A stretch of 64,000 nucleotides of DNA, from the NCBI GenBank assembly GCA_949592205.1, contig CATIUR010000003.1, forward strand, positions 153,950,759-154,014,758, written 5' to 3'. The DNA comes from Helichrysum umbraculigerum. Its lineage: Eukaryota > Streptophyta > Magnoliopsida > Asterales > Asteraceae. A program made the position numbers and the translations under genes. The notes beneath the pieces are model-generated. The model was not told the DNA's origin, did no database searches, and saw nothing but the letters and a program-made list of their open reading frames with translations. Shown piece after piece: positions 23,601 to 35,989 of this stretch. The first letter of the stretch is position 1, and the number at the start of each line of letters is the position of its first letter.

Positions 23601-25625
23601 CGGTTGGTACCCTCTTTCTGGGTCCAAGCCACCAACCAAACTTACATTTAGCCAATGTGGGATCGTAACATATTACACTCACTCCTTATCGTAGAGCTAC
23701 ACTTATACGTGCATTGTAAAGGTTAAGCTATAAAATCCTAGGTGTAGGATTGGTTTGTTTGCTTGGCCGTTGCTTTAGAGGTTTAGTCAAAGTTGAAATG
23801 TCAAACACTCTACTTCTCTTTGACAAATCACTAACTTGGCCTCTAAAAGCGCGATTTGGTTTCTTAGTTCTATTGTTTATATATCTTAATGATGTCTGGA
23901 TTTATTCAGAATGCTATGGCATTTGTATTTTATTTCACACTAGTTCACTTTATGAAGCCAGGAACATTCTATGCTTTGCCCCAAAGTCCACAGCTATTCA
24001 AGCAAATGCTTATGGTGTCTGGTTTTGACAAATACTATCAAATAGCAAGGTCCCCTTTTATATACATTTTTTAGATAATTTTGGTTTAGTATGTCGACAG
24101 TGCCTATACTTTACTCATATGTGACTGTTCAACTAATTCAGGATTGGTTTTTTGCAGATGTTTTAGGGATGAAGATCTAAGAGCTGATAGACAACCTGAA
24201 TTCACTCAATTGGATATGGAATTGGCTTTCACTCCGCTTGAGGACATGTTAAGCCTCAATGAAGATTTGATTAGAAAGGTTAGGCCTGTGTAAAGTGCTA
24301 GAACCAGACCGAACCGGCCCGAACCGAACCGAACCGCGAACCGTAAAACTACAAATATTAGAACCGAGAACCGTACCGTAGAGAAGCGGTTCGGTACGGT
24401 TCCGGTACGGTTTGCCGGTTCTCACGGTTCGAACCTTGTTTTGCACACCCCTAAGTGTAGAACCGGCCCAAACCGAACCGAACCGCGAATCGTGAAACTA
24501 CAAATATTAGAACCGAGAACCGTACCGTAGAGAAGCGGTTCGGTACGGGACGGTACGGTTTCGGTACGGTTTGCCGGTTTTCACGGTTCGAACCGTGTTT
24601 TGCACACCCCTAAGAAAGGTTAGAAACACTTTATATGCAATGGAAGAAGATGGTTTTGAATCTGAACTTTTTCTCTTTGTTTTCAATCTTTCCACAAAAC
24701 TAGGCTGGATTCTTCTTTGATTGGATCCTTCTTTGATTCTAAACACTTTATTTAACCCTACGAAGACCTGATTATAATTATGATTTCAAGGCATGAACTG
24801 TTGGCATGTTTCAGGTTTTTCTAGATATTAAAGGTGTCGAGCTACCAGATCCTTTCCCAAGGCTTACCTATGCCGAAGCAATGAGTCGTTATGGTTCAGA
24901 CAGGCCAGATACCCGCTTTGATCTTGAACTCAAAGATGTAAATATTTGTGTTCACAGTGCAAACCTTTTATAATCATTAATGTATGGGAAAAATCATGTA
25001 ACCACTCCTCTCACTAATATTGCAATTGCAGGTATCTGATATTTTCTTAGATTCTTCTTTTAAAGTTTTCACGGATGCCGTAAGTGGTGGTGGAATCGTC
25101 AAAGTGTTACGTGTGCCTTCAGGAGCCAAAGCTTTTTCCAACACTGCTCTGAAGAAAGGTGAAATTGTCAGTGAAGCAATCAAATCTGGGGCCAAGGGTT
25201 TGCCATTTTTGAAGATCATGGAAGATGGTATAGTATTTACGTTTATATGCTCTTTGTTCTAGCGAATGTGGGTTGGGTAATGGGTGAAATAATATTTCTA
25301 CTGCAGGTCAAAATGGGTGGGTTGGTTGACGTCAGAGATTTTCATTGCGCTATATTTAACTTTTATAAGTATATATTAATATTTTAAAAATTATTATAAA
25401 AACTGTATTGCTGCTGTTACAGTGTATTACATATGAATAATGTAGTAAGATTATTGATATTCTTTAATGTACAGTGTATATAGCTGTTGGTTAACTCTCA
25501 GAAACATTATATACGTTCAAGTTATTGAATCACTTTTTAAAAAGAATTATTGTTAAATACATTGGAGGAGTCATTTTTCTCAACGTATAAAAAATGATTA
25601 TTATCTACATTTGATATTGGATTGA

Positions 25626-25686
<61 letters not shown>

Positions 25687-27193
25687 CTTAACAGTCAACA
25701 TATTTTCCTTGTAGGTCAACTCGAAGGGGTTCCTGCACTAACATCAAGCTTGGATCCTACAAAAAAAGAATTGTTTCTGAAAAGATGTGAGGCAGAACCT
25801 GGTGATCTTATCTTGTTTGCAGTGGGTCCGAATGCATCAGTTAACAAAACCTTAGACCGTCTCAGGATGTACGTAGCCAATATGTTAGGCTTGGTTGACT
25901 ATGTAAGTTCTTAATGCAATACTTGACCCACTTATCTTCATACGTATGTGTGATTCATATTATGCTAAAATGCTATTTTGTGTGATGCGTAGTCTAAGCA
26001 TTCTATCTTGTGGGTTACGGATTTCCCGATGTTTGAATGGAATGATATTGAGCAGAGGCTTGAGGTTTGTGCTGTAATGCTTAACTAGTATTTATATATT
26101 ATATATGGTAATAATAACAAAATTAATCAGTAAAAAAACTTATGAAACATAAATATGTAACCTTTGCAGGCACTTCATCACCCATTTACCGCCCCGAACC
26201 CTGAAGACATGAATGATCTTGCTTCTGCTCGGGCGTTGGCTTATGACATGGTCTACAATGGTGTTGAGGTATTTTTCGATGTTATTGTCATAATTCCTTT
26301 TTTGTAGCTACATATTACATATGTGTGAGACTCACATGATCAATTGTTGACATTTTATATTTGGAAAGTTATGTTTTGACTTGGTTTGATTTCTGCTTCT
26401 AGATTGGTGGAGGAAGTTTGAGAATTTACCGCCGGGATGTCCAACAAAAAGTTTTAGAGATTGTTGGCATTTCCCTTGAGCAGGTGAGGAGATACTAATA
26501 ATGGGTCATTGGTTGAACTGTTGAAGTGTTGAACCTCATATAAGTAAAATATTGATCATTGAAAGGCTCCATTTGGACAGCTTCTTATTACTAGTTGCTA
26601 TATATATTTGCAGGCAGAAGCAAAGTTTGGATATCTTCTAGAGGCTCTTGACATGGGTGCTCCTCCACATGGTAAGAAATTTCCCATCACTTTGACTCTT
26701 TAAGGACAAAACGAATTCATATCTAACGCGGAGAATTAATCTGAAGTTTGTGAAGTCCTTGAGAAGATATAGTGATAATCATGACAAAATTTCACCATTC
26801 AATAGTTGATCAAAGAATAGTTCAGTTCCGCCACAGAATTATTTGTCAGATTCATATCTGACACTGAACGTGGTTGACATTGAGGGTCATATTGTAGCAT
26901 GATAGCATCACATCCTAAACATGCTACTATCATTTTTTATTTTTGTTGATTGTTTTGTTATTGTTATTTCTTTTCCTTTTGTGCGAGGAATTATGAATTG
27001 ATTAAACTGCAACTGTTTTCCAGGAGGGATTGCTTTTGGGTTGGATCGACTGGTGATGCTACTGAGTGGTAGCAGCTCAATAAGGGATGTGATAGCATTC
27101 CCCAAAACCACAACAGCACAATGTGCTCTTACTCGTTCACCGTCAGAGGTTGATCCTCAACAACTCCGAGACCTGTCCTATCGCCTTCAATAG
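20612..27193 (+). CDS. Aspartate-tRNA ligase, chloroplastic/mitochondrial (15 exons)
   Basis: Exons: 20612-20992, 21403-21546, 21637-21746, 22331-22442, 22557-22628, 23958-24049, 24158-24278, 24815-24937, 25032-25227, 25715-25902, 25993-26064, 26170-26268, 26403-26483, 26614-26671, 27024-27193. All junctions are GT/AG with matching phases, giving 2019 nt and 672 residues. It charges tRNA-Asp in the organelles. The first ~65 residues are Arg/Ser-rich and act-free, a plausible dual organelle presequence. Then come an OB-fold anticodon-binding domain (VRLCGWVALHRGHGGLTFIS), class II motif 1 region (YRCLDLRRP), motif 2 (CFRDEDLRADRQPEFTQLD, about residues 304-322), a GAD insert of the bacterial type (about 385-500) and motif 3 (GIAFGLDRLVMLL). 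The GAD insert shows bacterial, not cytosolic, ancestry. Introns 5 and 7 hold repeats, and a MITE touches the exon 7 end. Confidence 0.95.
23341..23669. repeat. Three-unit tandem repeat in intron 5 of the synthetase gene
   Basis: Units start at 23341, 23518 and 23627, each AGCCACCAACC followed by GCC(G/A)ATGTGGGATCGTAACA. The first unit also holds internal repeats of TTGGTCACGGTTGGCACC. GC content is above that of the intron. The unit is of a kind seen in many plant genomes, but I cannot assign it to an element class. Confidence 0.75.
24281..24612. mobile_element. hAT-type MITE at the exon 7 splice donor
   Basis: The ends TAGGCCTGTGTAAAG and CACACCCCTA (inverse TAGGGGTGTGCAAAA) form imperfect terminal inverted repeats. 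AGAAAGGT stands at 24273-24280 and 24613-24620, a perfect 8-bp target duplication. The core is two tandem halves (start to ~24452, and ~24453 to 24612), each with the block ATTAGAACCGAGAACCGTAC and inverted CGGTTCGGTACGG motifs. The target duplication contains AAAG|GT, the donor of exon 7, so a second copy of the donor exists at 24618/24619. Confidence 0.85.
25627..25683. repeat. (TG)n(TA)n microsatellite in intron 9
   Basis: A short TG run is followed by a longer TA run ending shortly before the exon 10 acceptor at 25714. A variable repeat so near the acceptor may affect the polypyrimidine tract. Confidence 0.95.
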
Positions 27194-28475
27194 AAGTATG
27201 ACGTTTTGATCTCTGTTTTGATAACTCCCACCTTTTACAAAGCCGCGTCATTGTAAACTTACATTTGATTGTAATATAGTTTCGGCAACACCCTCTTTTC
27301 ACATGGTTTGAAATGAGATTCATATACCTTAGGAATAAAAATGTGCTACTCTTCTGGGATATATTTATTTTTGAAATGGAGTAACTTGACTAGTTATTTC
27401 GTATAAGCTTCGTGTCAAAATATTGTTAGAAATCGGGTTGTTTTGTGTTGTTGAAAACAGTTGGATAGCTACATTAGTATACTTATATGTAACACCATGA
27501 AGTTTTGAAATATATTATGTCAATGGGTCTTGTGAAAGAGCTTATTGCCTAAAATGAACAAGTTATATTCTATACATTCTACCCATAAGCAACACTTAAA
27601 TACTTTAATGGCAACACAACTTTACTGTTAACATATAAATGGTCCACTTACATCAATTGTCCATTATAAGTGAAAAAGGTGCATATTTTGTAAAAATTAC
27701 AAATGAGGCAAAGTTGGAACTTATTGTAGGTCTAGAACTAGTTAATTAGTTATTGTTGTGGGGTCATGTCTATACTAGGGCAAGCCCAAATTCTAGCCAT
27801 ATTAAGCAGGCCCTAAAATAGGCTGCCCTTCTTCTACTTTACATTATGATTTTACATTTAGTTTTTATTCATCTTTTGATATATGGTATATTTTTCCACA
27901 AAGTATATGGGTTTGGTTGTTTAGAAACTTATGGAAGTAATGTTTTTCTTTGCCTATTAACATTAATTACAAATTGTTATTTTTATATTTTCTTAATTTT
28001 GCAATCACAGTTTCAACATTATATTCCATATCAATTGTTTTTTTAGAAAGCATAATTTAATAATTTAATTAAATCAGCACCGAATGGACATTACACAAAA
28101 TTTGATTGATACTGAGTAATCAGACATGTGATGTACTAAAAGACCTACTTGGAGGAAAAAGGTAAAAATGTTATTTTTAGAAAGATGTAATTTAGCAAAA
28201 ACTTAAATATACACAAATATTTAATACTGCTTTCAATTGATTTTCGGGTGGTGATTACCTATTTCTACACCATCAAATATTAATCATACACTAATAGCTA
28301 TTGTTCAAGGCGTTTTACATTACAATAGTATAATACATGCTTAGTTATGTATGATTAATTTTTAGTGGTACACAAATCACCACTCTTTATTTTTAGATTG
28401 AACCTCACTTGGAATAATAAGTTATATTTGACGAGGTAGCCTAGTCACATACTCATAGTTAACTTAATACTATTT
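27194..28475. other. 3' flank of the synthetase gene and spacer
   Basis: The 3' UTR presumably occupies the first few hundred bases. The rest is AT-rich with no supported gene or element end. Confidence 0.5.
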
Positions 28476-28836
28476 AGGGCCTGTTTACTTTCCACTTAAT
28501 GGTCTGTTTCCAGACACTTCTTAATCCAGACAGATAAATTGCTGTTTCTTTTTCACTTAATCTGAAAGGAATGTCTGTTTCTGAAATAGGAGAAAAAACG
28601 AAGCCCTTACCAGAAAGAGGCTCTTAATGATAAATATACATTTTTTTCAACATTTTTTCTCCAATAGAATTTGAACACGTCATTTTTTATTCAAACTTTA
28701 TATCATTTAAGTTCATCATTTTAGTCAAAACAAAAATTACATTTACATAAACAGCACTTGTTATAAACAGACATATTTATCCAGACAGACATCACATATA
28801 AACAGCACTTAACAGGAAAATTAGTAAACAGCCCCT
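28476..28836. mobile_element. hAT-type MITE
   Basis: The left end AGGGCCTGTTTAC and right end GTAAACAGCCCCT are inverted with one mismatch. The flanks TACTATTT (28468-28475) and TAGTATTT (28837-28844) match at 7 of 8. The interior repeats TAAACAGCACTT and CCAGACAGA several times. It is non-coding, 361 bp. Confidence 0.75.
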
Positions 28837-29752
28837 TAGTATTTTACACAAATTTTATATAATAAAGAAACCGATACAATATTCAAGTTACAGGATCATA
28901 CAATATTCAAGTTACAATCACATAAAATAAGAATAGTAAACACAATACACCGAATAAAAAACACACAAGAATCTACATTTTTGGATTGATAGAGGATAGA
29001 GTTTCGAAATATAAAGGTAGCACATAGAAAAGGAAAAAGTTGCTACGAGACGAGGCCAATCGCCACCGGTTAGGCTAATCTAGATGGTTAATCAAGAACA
29101 TGGCATTGCCTGGCTGAAAATAGCTAATATGGAAACACCGAATTCTATAATTGCAACTAGCTTATATAGAAATGTCTATGGTGTAATGACAGCATATAAA
29201 TATTTTACGTAATATGTTACACTATTTTCAAATCCATCTCTTTTTATGCATCTTTGCTTTTAGGTTTCCAAGTGAAATGTGTATCCTATTGAATTGAAGG
29301 AGTATATTATTATTATAATAGTTATCAATAGTTATAATTATTATTATTATCCAACATTTTTATAACATTTTTATAATAATTATTATTATTATCAATAGTT
29401 ATAATTATTATTATTATAACGACTAATAACAACATTTATCATTATCAAATAAAAATCAAGATGCCTAGTGATGGTACAAGATTTTTAATAACCTAGCCAT
29501 GTGATATTGTGGGAGATCAAAAAGATTTGTTTTATTTATAAATATATATGATATGATGATATGATGGGATGCATGGGATACCGTTATAAGGTAAAACGAT
29601 AATTCCTAGATGAACGAAAATCAATAAGATTGAAGGGGTGAGAAGACCATTAATAGACTTGATAGGACTCAAAATGCCACTTCCAAATTTTACAAGGACT
29701 CTATAAAAAAACCAGGTGTGAGGTATAAAAATATGAAATCAAGAAGTGTCAA
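28837..29752. other. AT-rich spacer with ATT microsatellites
   Basis: No gene is visible. Between about 29305 and 29425 there are repeated runs of ATTATT with the phrase ATCAATAGTTATAATTATTA occurring twice, a local duplication of a microsatellite. Confidence 0.5.
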
Positions 29753-30033
29753 GCAGTCCTTGAAAGCCAGCTTAAGTGGTTGAGCAAAGTGGTCTCCATC
29801 CACTAGGTCCTGGGTTCAATCCTAGGCAAGGACATCTTAAATTCCATTGGGGTCTTAGCCCAGTGGTCAGGGAGTTTTCCACTAATGTGGTTTCTTCCTG
29901 GAGGTGATGAGTTCGAATCTCGCCCATGGCATACCTGGGGGAGGGGGAGTAACCCCTTTAGAGCGTTGCCGATATTTCGAACTATGGAGCGGTTCTCATG
30001 TCAGTGATTTCACAACTGCCTTAAAAAAAAAAA
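29753..30033 (+). mobile_element. Dimeric tRNA-derived SINE
   Basis: The flanks AAGTGTCAA (29744-29752 and 30034-30042) are a perfect 9-bp target duplication, and the element ends in a poly-A run (30023-30035). Two tRNA-like modules follow each other: the first has CTTAAGTGGTTGAGC and a B box GGTTCAATCC (29813-29822); the second has an A box TTAGCCCAGTGGTCAGGGAG (29854-29873) and a B-box-like GTTCGAATCT (29911-29920). Such internal promoters recruit RNA polymerase III; retroposition needs a LINE partner. Confidence 0.82.
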
Positions 30034-30042
30034 AAGTGTCAA

Positions 30043-30660
30043 TCAATTTGTGAACTGAAATTATGAACGTTATAATAATGATAAAATAGTAATAATAAAT
30101 AATAATAATTAATAATGATGATGATGATAAAATAATAATAATAAATATTAAGACAATTAATTAATTAAAAAATGTTAGGGGGTGGTGGGGGCCTGCAAGT
30201 GAAGCCCATGGGTTTATTGATCCCTTCTGGCGCCACCATCAAGTGACCAATCTCCAATCTTTATCCAATCTCCGTTTTCCATCACCAGCTCTTCACCAGC
30301 TTATTGCCAAATCATCATCATCATTATCATCATCGTCAACTTCATTTCTAATTTTCTATATGGGATGTACTAAACATACCACTTTTTTTATTTTTTATTT
30401 TAAACACAATAATTACTGTATTTTTTCTGTACTTTTTTCAATCACTTTCTCTTATTTTTGTGTACTTTTCTGTACTAGTTCTATATATTCTAAAAAAACA
30501 TTTTTTTATTCATCCTAGAAGTCACTTATAAAAATAATAATTATTATTATATGAGCTTCAAACCACTAAAATTTGAGAATTGTGAAAACTACAATAATAT
30601 GTGATTGTTCGTATGTGTATGATGTCAAAATATTTATAAAATTGTTAATAAGAATCAATG
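30043..30660. other. Spacer with simple repeats
   Basis: ATA and GAT-type microsatellites (about 30070-30150) and a Ser-codon-like TCATCA run (near 30312). No supported gene. A frame at 30243-30518 is low-complexity and not convincing. Confidence 0.5.
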
Positions 30661-32857
30661 TGTAACATCCTCAAATTGGGCCTATGAGTAATAGGTATTT
30701 TCTGTAAATTTTAAATGCAATTTAAAATTGTTATTTGTGTTCGATTGTGAAATTAATAGATTAATAGGTCTCAGGAAATATTGTGGCTAGTGAGATATTA
30801 TTTGTTTTAAATAAATCTAGGTGATGGTAAAATAAAATAACTTTCTCGCATCTGAAAGTGAGGTTCCAGACAATAGGTCAAAGAGGGGTATAATCTATAC
30901 TGTAAATTAAGTAGGATAGGTCGGGTTTTAATGGTTGGACCGACTCCATCCTTTCCCATTTTCATTTCTTTCTAATGATAAACACACACATAAACACTAT
31001 ATCCTTTAACCCTTTTTCATCAAATTGAAGAACACAAACTCGAATTCAAGCTTCTAGCATGGAGATTATCATCTTCTAATCCTTCTTTTCAACTTGTAAG
31101 TTCTTAATCTTTGAATTATGAACCCTAGAAATTGAGGGTTTTAGTGTTCTTGAGCAAAATCCGAATTTAGGGTTTCAAAAGTGTAAATTGATGTTAGTTA
31201 AGCTTCAATAACATGTAATAATCATTCTAGCATCATCTTAATCATGTTATATGTGTTAATTTCGTGTTTGAAATAACCCTAGAAATTGGGGGTTTTGAGT
31301 AGTTGCTTAATTGGTAGGATGTTCATGAAATAGAAGCTTGGAATGATGATAAAATTGTTAGTTGATGTTTAAATGATGATTAAAATCTAAGCCTAACCTT
31401 GAAATGAAGAAAATGATAGATGATCATTAATAGAGTTCATGTGTTTAGTTGATAATTCAAAAATTGGAGCTTCTATGCTTAGAATAATGATGTATGATTT
31501 ATAAGTGTTGATTAAAGATGATGATTTACATTGATTATGCTAAGAGTTGTGAAATTGATTAAGTGTTCATGAGAATTATGATAATCATGATGAGCTTGAT
31601 GGGTTATATGAAGAAAGTAGTATGAATTACTAATTAGAACACTTAATTGATAATTTAAGAGGAGGGTGTGAAATTAGTTGGTTAAGTATTCTTAAGATCA
31701 AATATGGATGTTTTGATGAATAATTGATGTTGAAGGTTATTAATCTTGTTAATGGTTTTATTATATTGGTTAATAATGATTAAGATGGATGAAGGTGATA
31801 ATGTGAACATAATAGTCGTAAAGTTGATTTATGATAATTAAAGTAGCTTAACATGATGATGTGATCTTAATGATTACGGAATTTTGATGTTAATAAGATT
31901 ATTCATAATCTTGAAATGATGAACGTTGAATTAATACAAGTTAAGGATAAATTGTTTGATGTAATTACAATTTTATGATATTATATCAATATTGAGGCAA
32001 GTGCCAAATGACTAACTTGTGTTGTGTTATTGTATTCTCAGATGTGGAGAAGACTCAGTGACATTAGACTACTGAGTGGACGACTATGATTGTCGGTGAG
32101 TGGATCTTGAACTTTCAGTCTAAGTTGGTTGTAACAACATGGTTACAACGGGTAAACTTGGTTTATTGCAATGATTGCATTAATATTATATTGGCATGAT
32201 GGCTAAACCTTGATTGATTATTGGCGTCCGTGTACTATGATAGTTGTGGACTATTTGATTTGGTGGGGGTCAACTAATGTGTTGGGTTTGGATACTATTA
32301 CTAGGACTTCGCAAGTGCCTTGTACATGTGTTGGACACTGAAATTGCGTCATGTGTAGTAATAGTACCAAACTATCGGTTTAACCTCTGATTTGGCCGTC
32401 AGTTGGTTTTAAGTGTTACTTGGGGAACCATCCGCGGCATGAGGGTACCTCAAGGACCACCGATCCTTCTATGTTGCTTGTGCATTGCTTGGTTATAGGC
32501 ATGTGTTAAGCTGAGTTAGATTGATAGTTTGGGATCTATTCACTTAGCTTCGTGCTAACCCCTCATTACTTCTTGCAGGTTTACTTTTGTATGTGGGTGG
32601 GCAAGAAGTACATATGGAATGGAATGTTTGACAAGCTCACTCTGAAATGGATAATACGTTAATGATTTAACAACACATTTGGATTTCTATAACACCTAAA
32701 CTTAATGTGTGTAATGATTAGAATAATCTAGTTTTAAAGGTTTGTATGTAAGTGGATTGCTCTTTGAAATGTATGTAGGCAATCTACTGCTTTCTATTAA
32801 TCATGCGCTTCCGATATGTTAAAAAAAATGTCCTTGTATTTCGAGACGGGTGTTATA
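30661..32857 (+). mobile_element. Solo LTR (family 2)
   Basis: It begins TGTAACATCC and ends GACGGGTGTTATA. The flanks read CAATG on the left and AATG on the right, consistent with a decayed 5-bp target duplication. It shares with the solo LTRs at 4351 and 51100 the box TTCCAGACAA (30864-30873), a donor GTAAGTTC at 31096, an exon-like piece 32042-32095 with CTCAGTGACATTAGACTACTGAG, a donor GTGAGTGG at 32096, and an acceptor TTCTTGCAG ending at 32578. Unlike the others it shows no GC-rich palindrome array. Confidence 0.85.
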
Positions 32858-35411
32858 AATGAAACCTTGAAAACCAAAAATTTATGTGTTTGAATTTATT
32901 TTAACTAATCTTAAACCGCTTTGTTCACATTTAAACGGTTCATCTGTGAACATATGTGTTTTTACGTACTATTATACATAATTTTGTGATTTTTTGACAT
33001 TCTTTTGCTTCTCATTCGAACAAATATTAATGTTTACATGTATAAAGTTAATCATATGTGTACAATTTCATATTCTTGTGGTTTACATAAGTTCTCAATT
33101 TTTAAGTGATCTTTAACTGAACTTTCTCCCGTAATTATATGTATCCATATATATATATATATTTGTTACCAAAAGAAGAGCTGATGATATGTTAAAGTCG
33201 CCCTTAATACGATAAATTTATGTTCGCTTTCTTATAAAATTATATTCCTATTATATATCCTATACTACTTCCACTTAATATATGTTATGAAGGTATAAGT
33301 ACAAATTAGTATTCATGTTAGCGTGTAGTTGGCTCAACCTAACTAATTATCATTTTATTAAGTAGTTGTCGTTGTATGCGCTTGCAAGTCAATTAGAATT
33401 AAAATTAATTGTATTATATAACTATAAATTAACATTTATGTTAGCGTGTTGTACGTTGGCTCAATCTAGCTAGTTACCGTAGTATTTTATTACTTCATCC
33501 GACACGGTTTAATTGTTTTATGTTTTCTTTTTCAGATGTCCCAAAATGATTGTAGAATTTCATTTCAAACAATCATAAACTATTTAAGAGGAGAATAATA
33601 ACCTCTTACTGATTGTACGTTTCTAAATTATATGTATATTTGTAGTGAACAATTAAATCGGAACAGAAAAAGTAAATATGGGTAGTTGCATGCGTATGAT
33701 ATTGTATCGCATTTGTATGTCATTGTGAATAAATTTTGTTGTTGGTATACGTTTGGGTATTTGGAAGTGTGACATAAGTAATTCTTAATGTACAAATAAA
33801 TTCAGAAAGCTTGTAAACTTGTTTAGGGGTGGTGAAAAATAAATAAATAAAAAAATAAAATAAAAAAATTGGGTTTACATCTTGGTTTATACTTCTTAAT
33901 CATGTTCTTGTCTGAAAATTTAAACTCTACCTTGAGCCAAAATATGTATCTTGTTAGGCTTATACCGAAACTACAAAGGAAAACACAGAAAAAAAAAAGA
34001 AAAAAAAAAAAAAAGAGAGAACTTGATCAATTATAACTCACTAGTAGGATACCCACACAATATGACGGTATCCGTTATTCTAAACGAAGTCGATTATAAT
34101 CATATATTCACAAAACATGTTTGGCATGACGATAAAGAAATTCAACAGAATTTATGACTTAAAGAAAAAAACTATCTGATTGTACACCGCTAAAACGTGC
34201 TCTCATGTGTACATTCACCATAGGTTATTTTCACAAGTCTTATGTGACAATGTTTAGACGTTAAAGTTGTTTCTTATGGACGTTTAAAACATGGCCTCTG
34301 TTGAAGAGATATTTATAACCTGATCTCCATTATCAAACAAGCATATAAAATAACTCATTAATCTGGCATCTAAATTTACAATACTATAACGTGTACATAT
34401 AATGTTTTATTTGGTATGCAATAATAATTGGATTTAATATTTTAACAGAAGAAAATTTTTTATTTTCTTTAACGGGGTATGGCAGTGTATACGTACTCCA
34501 TTTTTTACTATTTAGGTTCTTCAGTGTCGATAAATTTAAGAAACAAATGATTTACATGATTTGGTCACAAACTTTAATTGTTTTAAGTGAGGCTTGAACC
34601 CCTAACTTTTAGATTGATGGGTCCCTCTCATACCACTAGTCTAAAAGTCCTTTGGTGTAGCCACTATGGTAATATTTACCTTCTTTGTGTCCTTTGTTCT
34701 CCTTTTTCTTCCAAAATCAACCATTCCCATTTATGCGTTATTAAAAGAAATTAAAAGTGGAATCAATGTAACCAAAATGTTGTGCATTTCAACATCTTCC
34801 ATTCCTAGGCACAAACATATAATTATAATACTTTCTCAAAGAAAAACACCCAAAGAGTTGAAGGAAAAACTGTAGCCGGCCAAGTCAAGAAATTGGTTTC
34901 TAGAACAACACACATTAGGCGAAATGTTATAACACCTCCTTTTTATGTTGAATAGGATTGCAAAAGACCAACGTGCAAAGTGATCTAGGTCAACGATTAC
35001 GCGATAGCGAATTTGAGTCTTTCGTCTTCGAAAACTTGAATATAATAGAATTGAGATCGAAGTCAACGAAAGGAGGTACGAAAAAGCAATGAAGCTTAAG
35101 GGGAAAAAAGAAACCAAGCTCAAATCATGAATATTACCTACTCCAACAATCAAATATGTTTTAAAAAGATATCTCCATTGGGGCTTTTGGTTTCAAAAGA
35201 AGATCTTAAACGTGATACATATGATGAACATATATTTGATATGCACATATAATAATGTGTTGATCATTAATTATTATTATTATCTTTGCTTCTATCACAA
35301 CTAGAAGGAAAAACCATAGAATTAAAATGACATACATAACATGTGACATTACTAAAGGAAAGGGTTGAAGTTAAAAAAATATACAGCTATCTAACTACAT
35401 ATAGGTGATCA
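32858..35411. other. AT-rich intergenic region
   Basis: No gene was recognised. About 33300-33345 and 33423-33476 are diverged direct copies of a segment containing ATGTTAGCGTGT and GGCTCAA. A poly-A/purine-rich block lies near 33990-34018. A SINE-like remnant near 34591 is listed separately. Confidence 0.5.
34591..34665 (-). mobile_element. Possible tRNA-derived SINE remnant
   Basis: On the minus strand, TTAGACTAGTGGTATGAGAG (A-box-like, ending near 34624) is followed about 35 nt later by GGTTCAAGCC (34600-34591), a good B box. The spacing suits an internal RNA polymerase III promoter. No poly-A tail or target duplication was found, and a tRNA fold is not complete, so this is a remnant at best. 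Confidence 0.4.
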
Positions 35412-35707
35412 TGATAATCATATGATGTATTTCTCATTTTACCTCAAAATCATTAACTTCAAAAGGCGATTTTATTTGTTGTAAATCTTTTATACTCCGT
35501 AACATTTTCTCTTAAATACGTACTCATGTTTTGCCAAACTCAATGACTCAAACCAACGGAATCTTAACTCTGTCAAATTGTCAGTTTGTAACATGTCAAG
35601 TACTTCATTTGAATTAACAAGGTCAGAACTTAAAGGACCCAACTGAAGAAACCAATATATTTCAAGGACTATTAATGTAACAGTTCTATAATTCAGGTAC
35701 TTATTTA

Positions 35708-35890
35708 TAGGGGTGTTCAAATGGATGGATCGGTTCAAAACCGATCCGTATACACGAATCCAAATGGATTATGGTTTCGAAAATATGAATCCGATCCGTC
35801 CAAACAAATTCAAAAACCGAACCAATCCATCCGAATTACTATTTGGATGGATCGGTTTGATTTTTGGATATCCAAACACATAAATAAATA
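35708..35890. mobile_element. MITE-like insertion, TAGGGGTGTTC start
   Basis: It starts TAGGGGTGTTCAAATGGATG, like the hAT ends elsewhere in the window, and contains inverted blocks (ATGGATCGGTTCAAAACCGATC; TTTGGATGGATCGGTTTG). A right terminal repeat and a target duplication could not be fixed, so the end coordinate is approximate. Confidence 0.45.
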
Positions 35891-35989
35891 TTTACAATAT
35901 CTACCAAAAATATGTTAGATATTATAATAAACTTATACAGAATGGATGGGTCTCATTTGAGCCTCCAAGTACATATACATATAATCATA

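Noticed and set aside
25627..25914. A frame starting in the TG/TA repeat
   Set aside because: Its first part is translated microsatellite in intron 9; only 25715-25902 is real, as exon 10 of the synthetase.
30243..30518. Possible 91-codon gene near the SINE
   Set aside because: Composition is Ser- and Phe-rich from TCA and TTT runs; no start context, splice partners or family resemblance.
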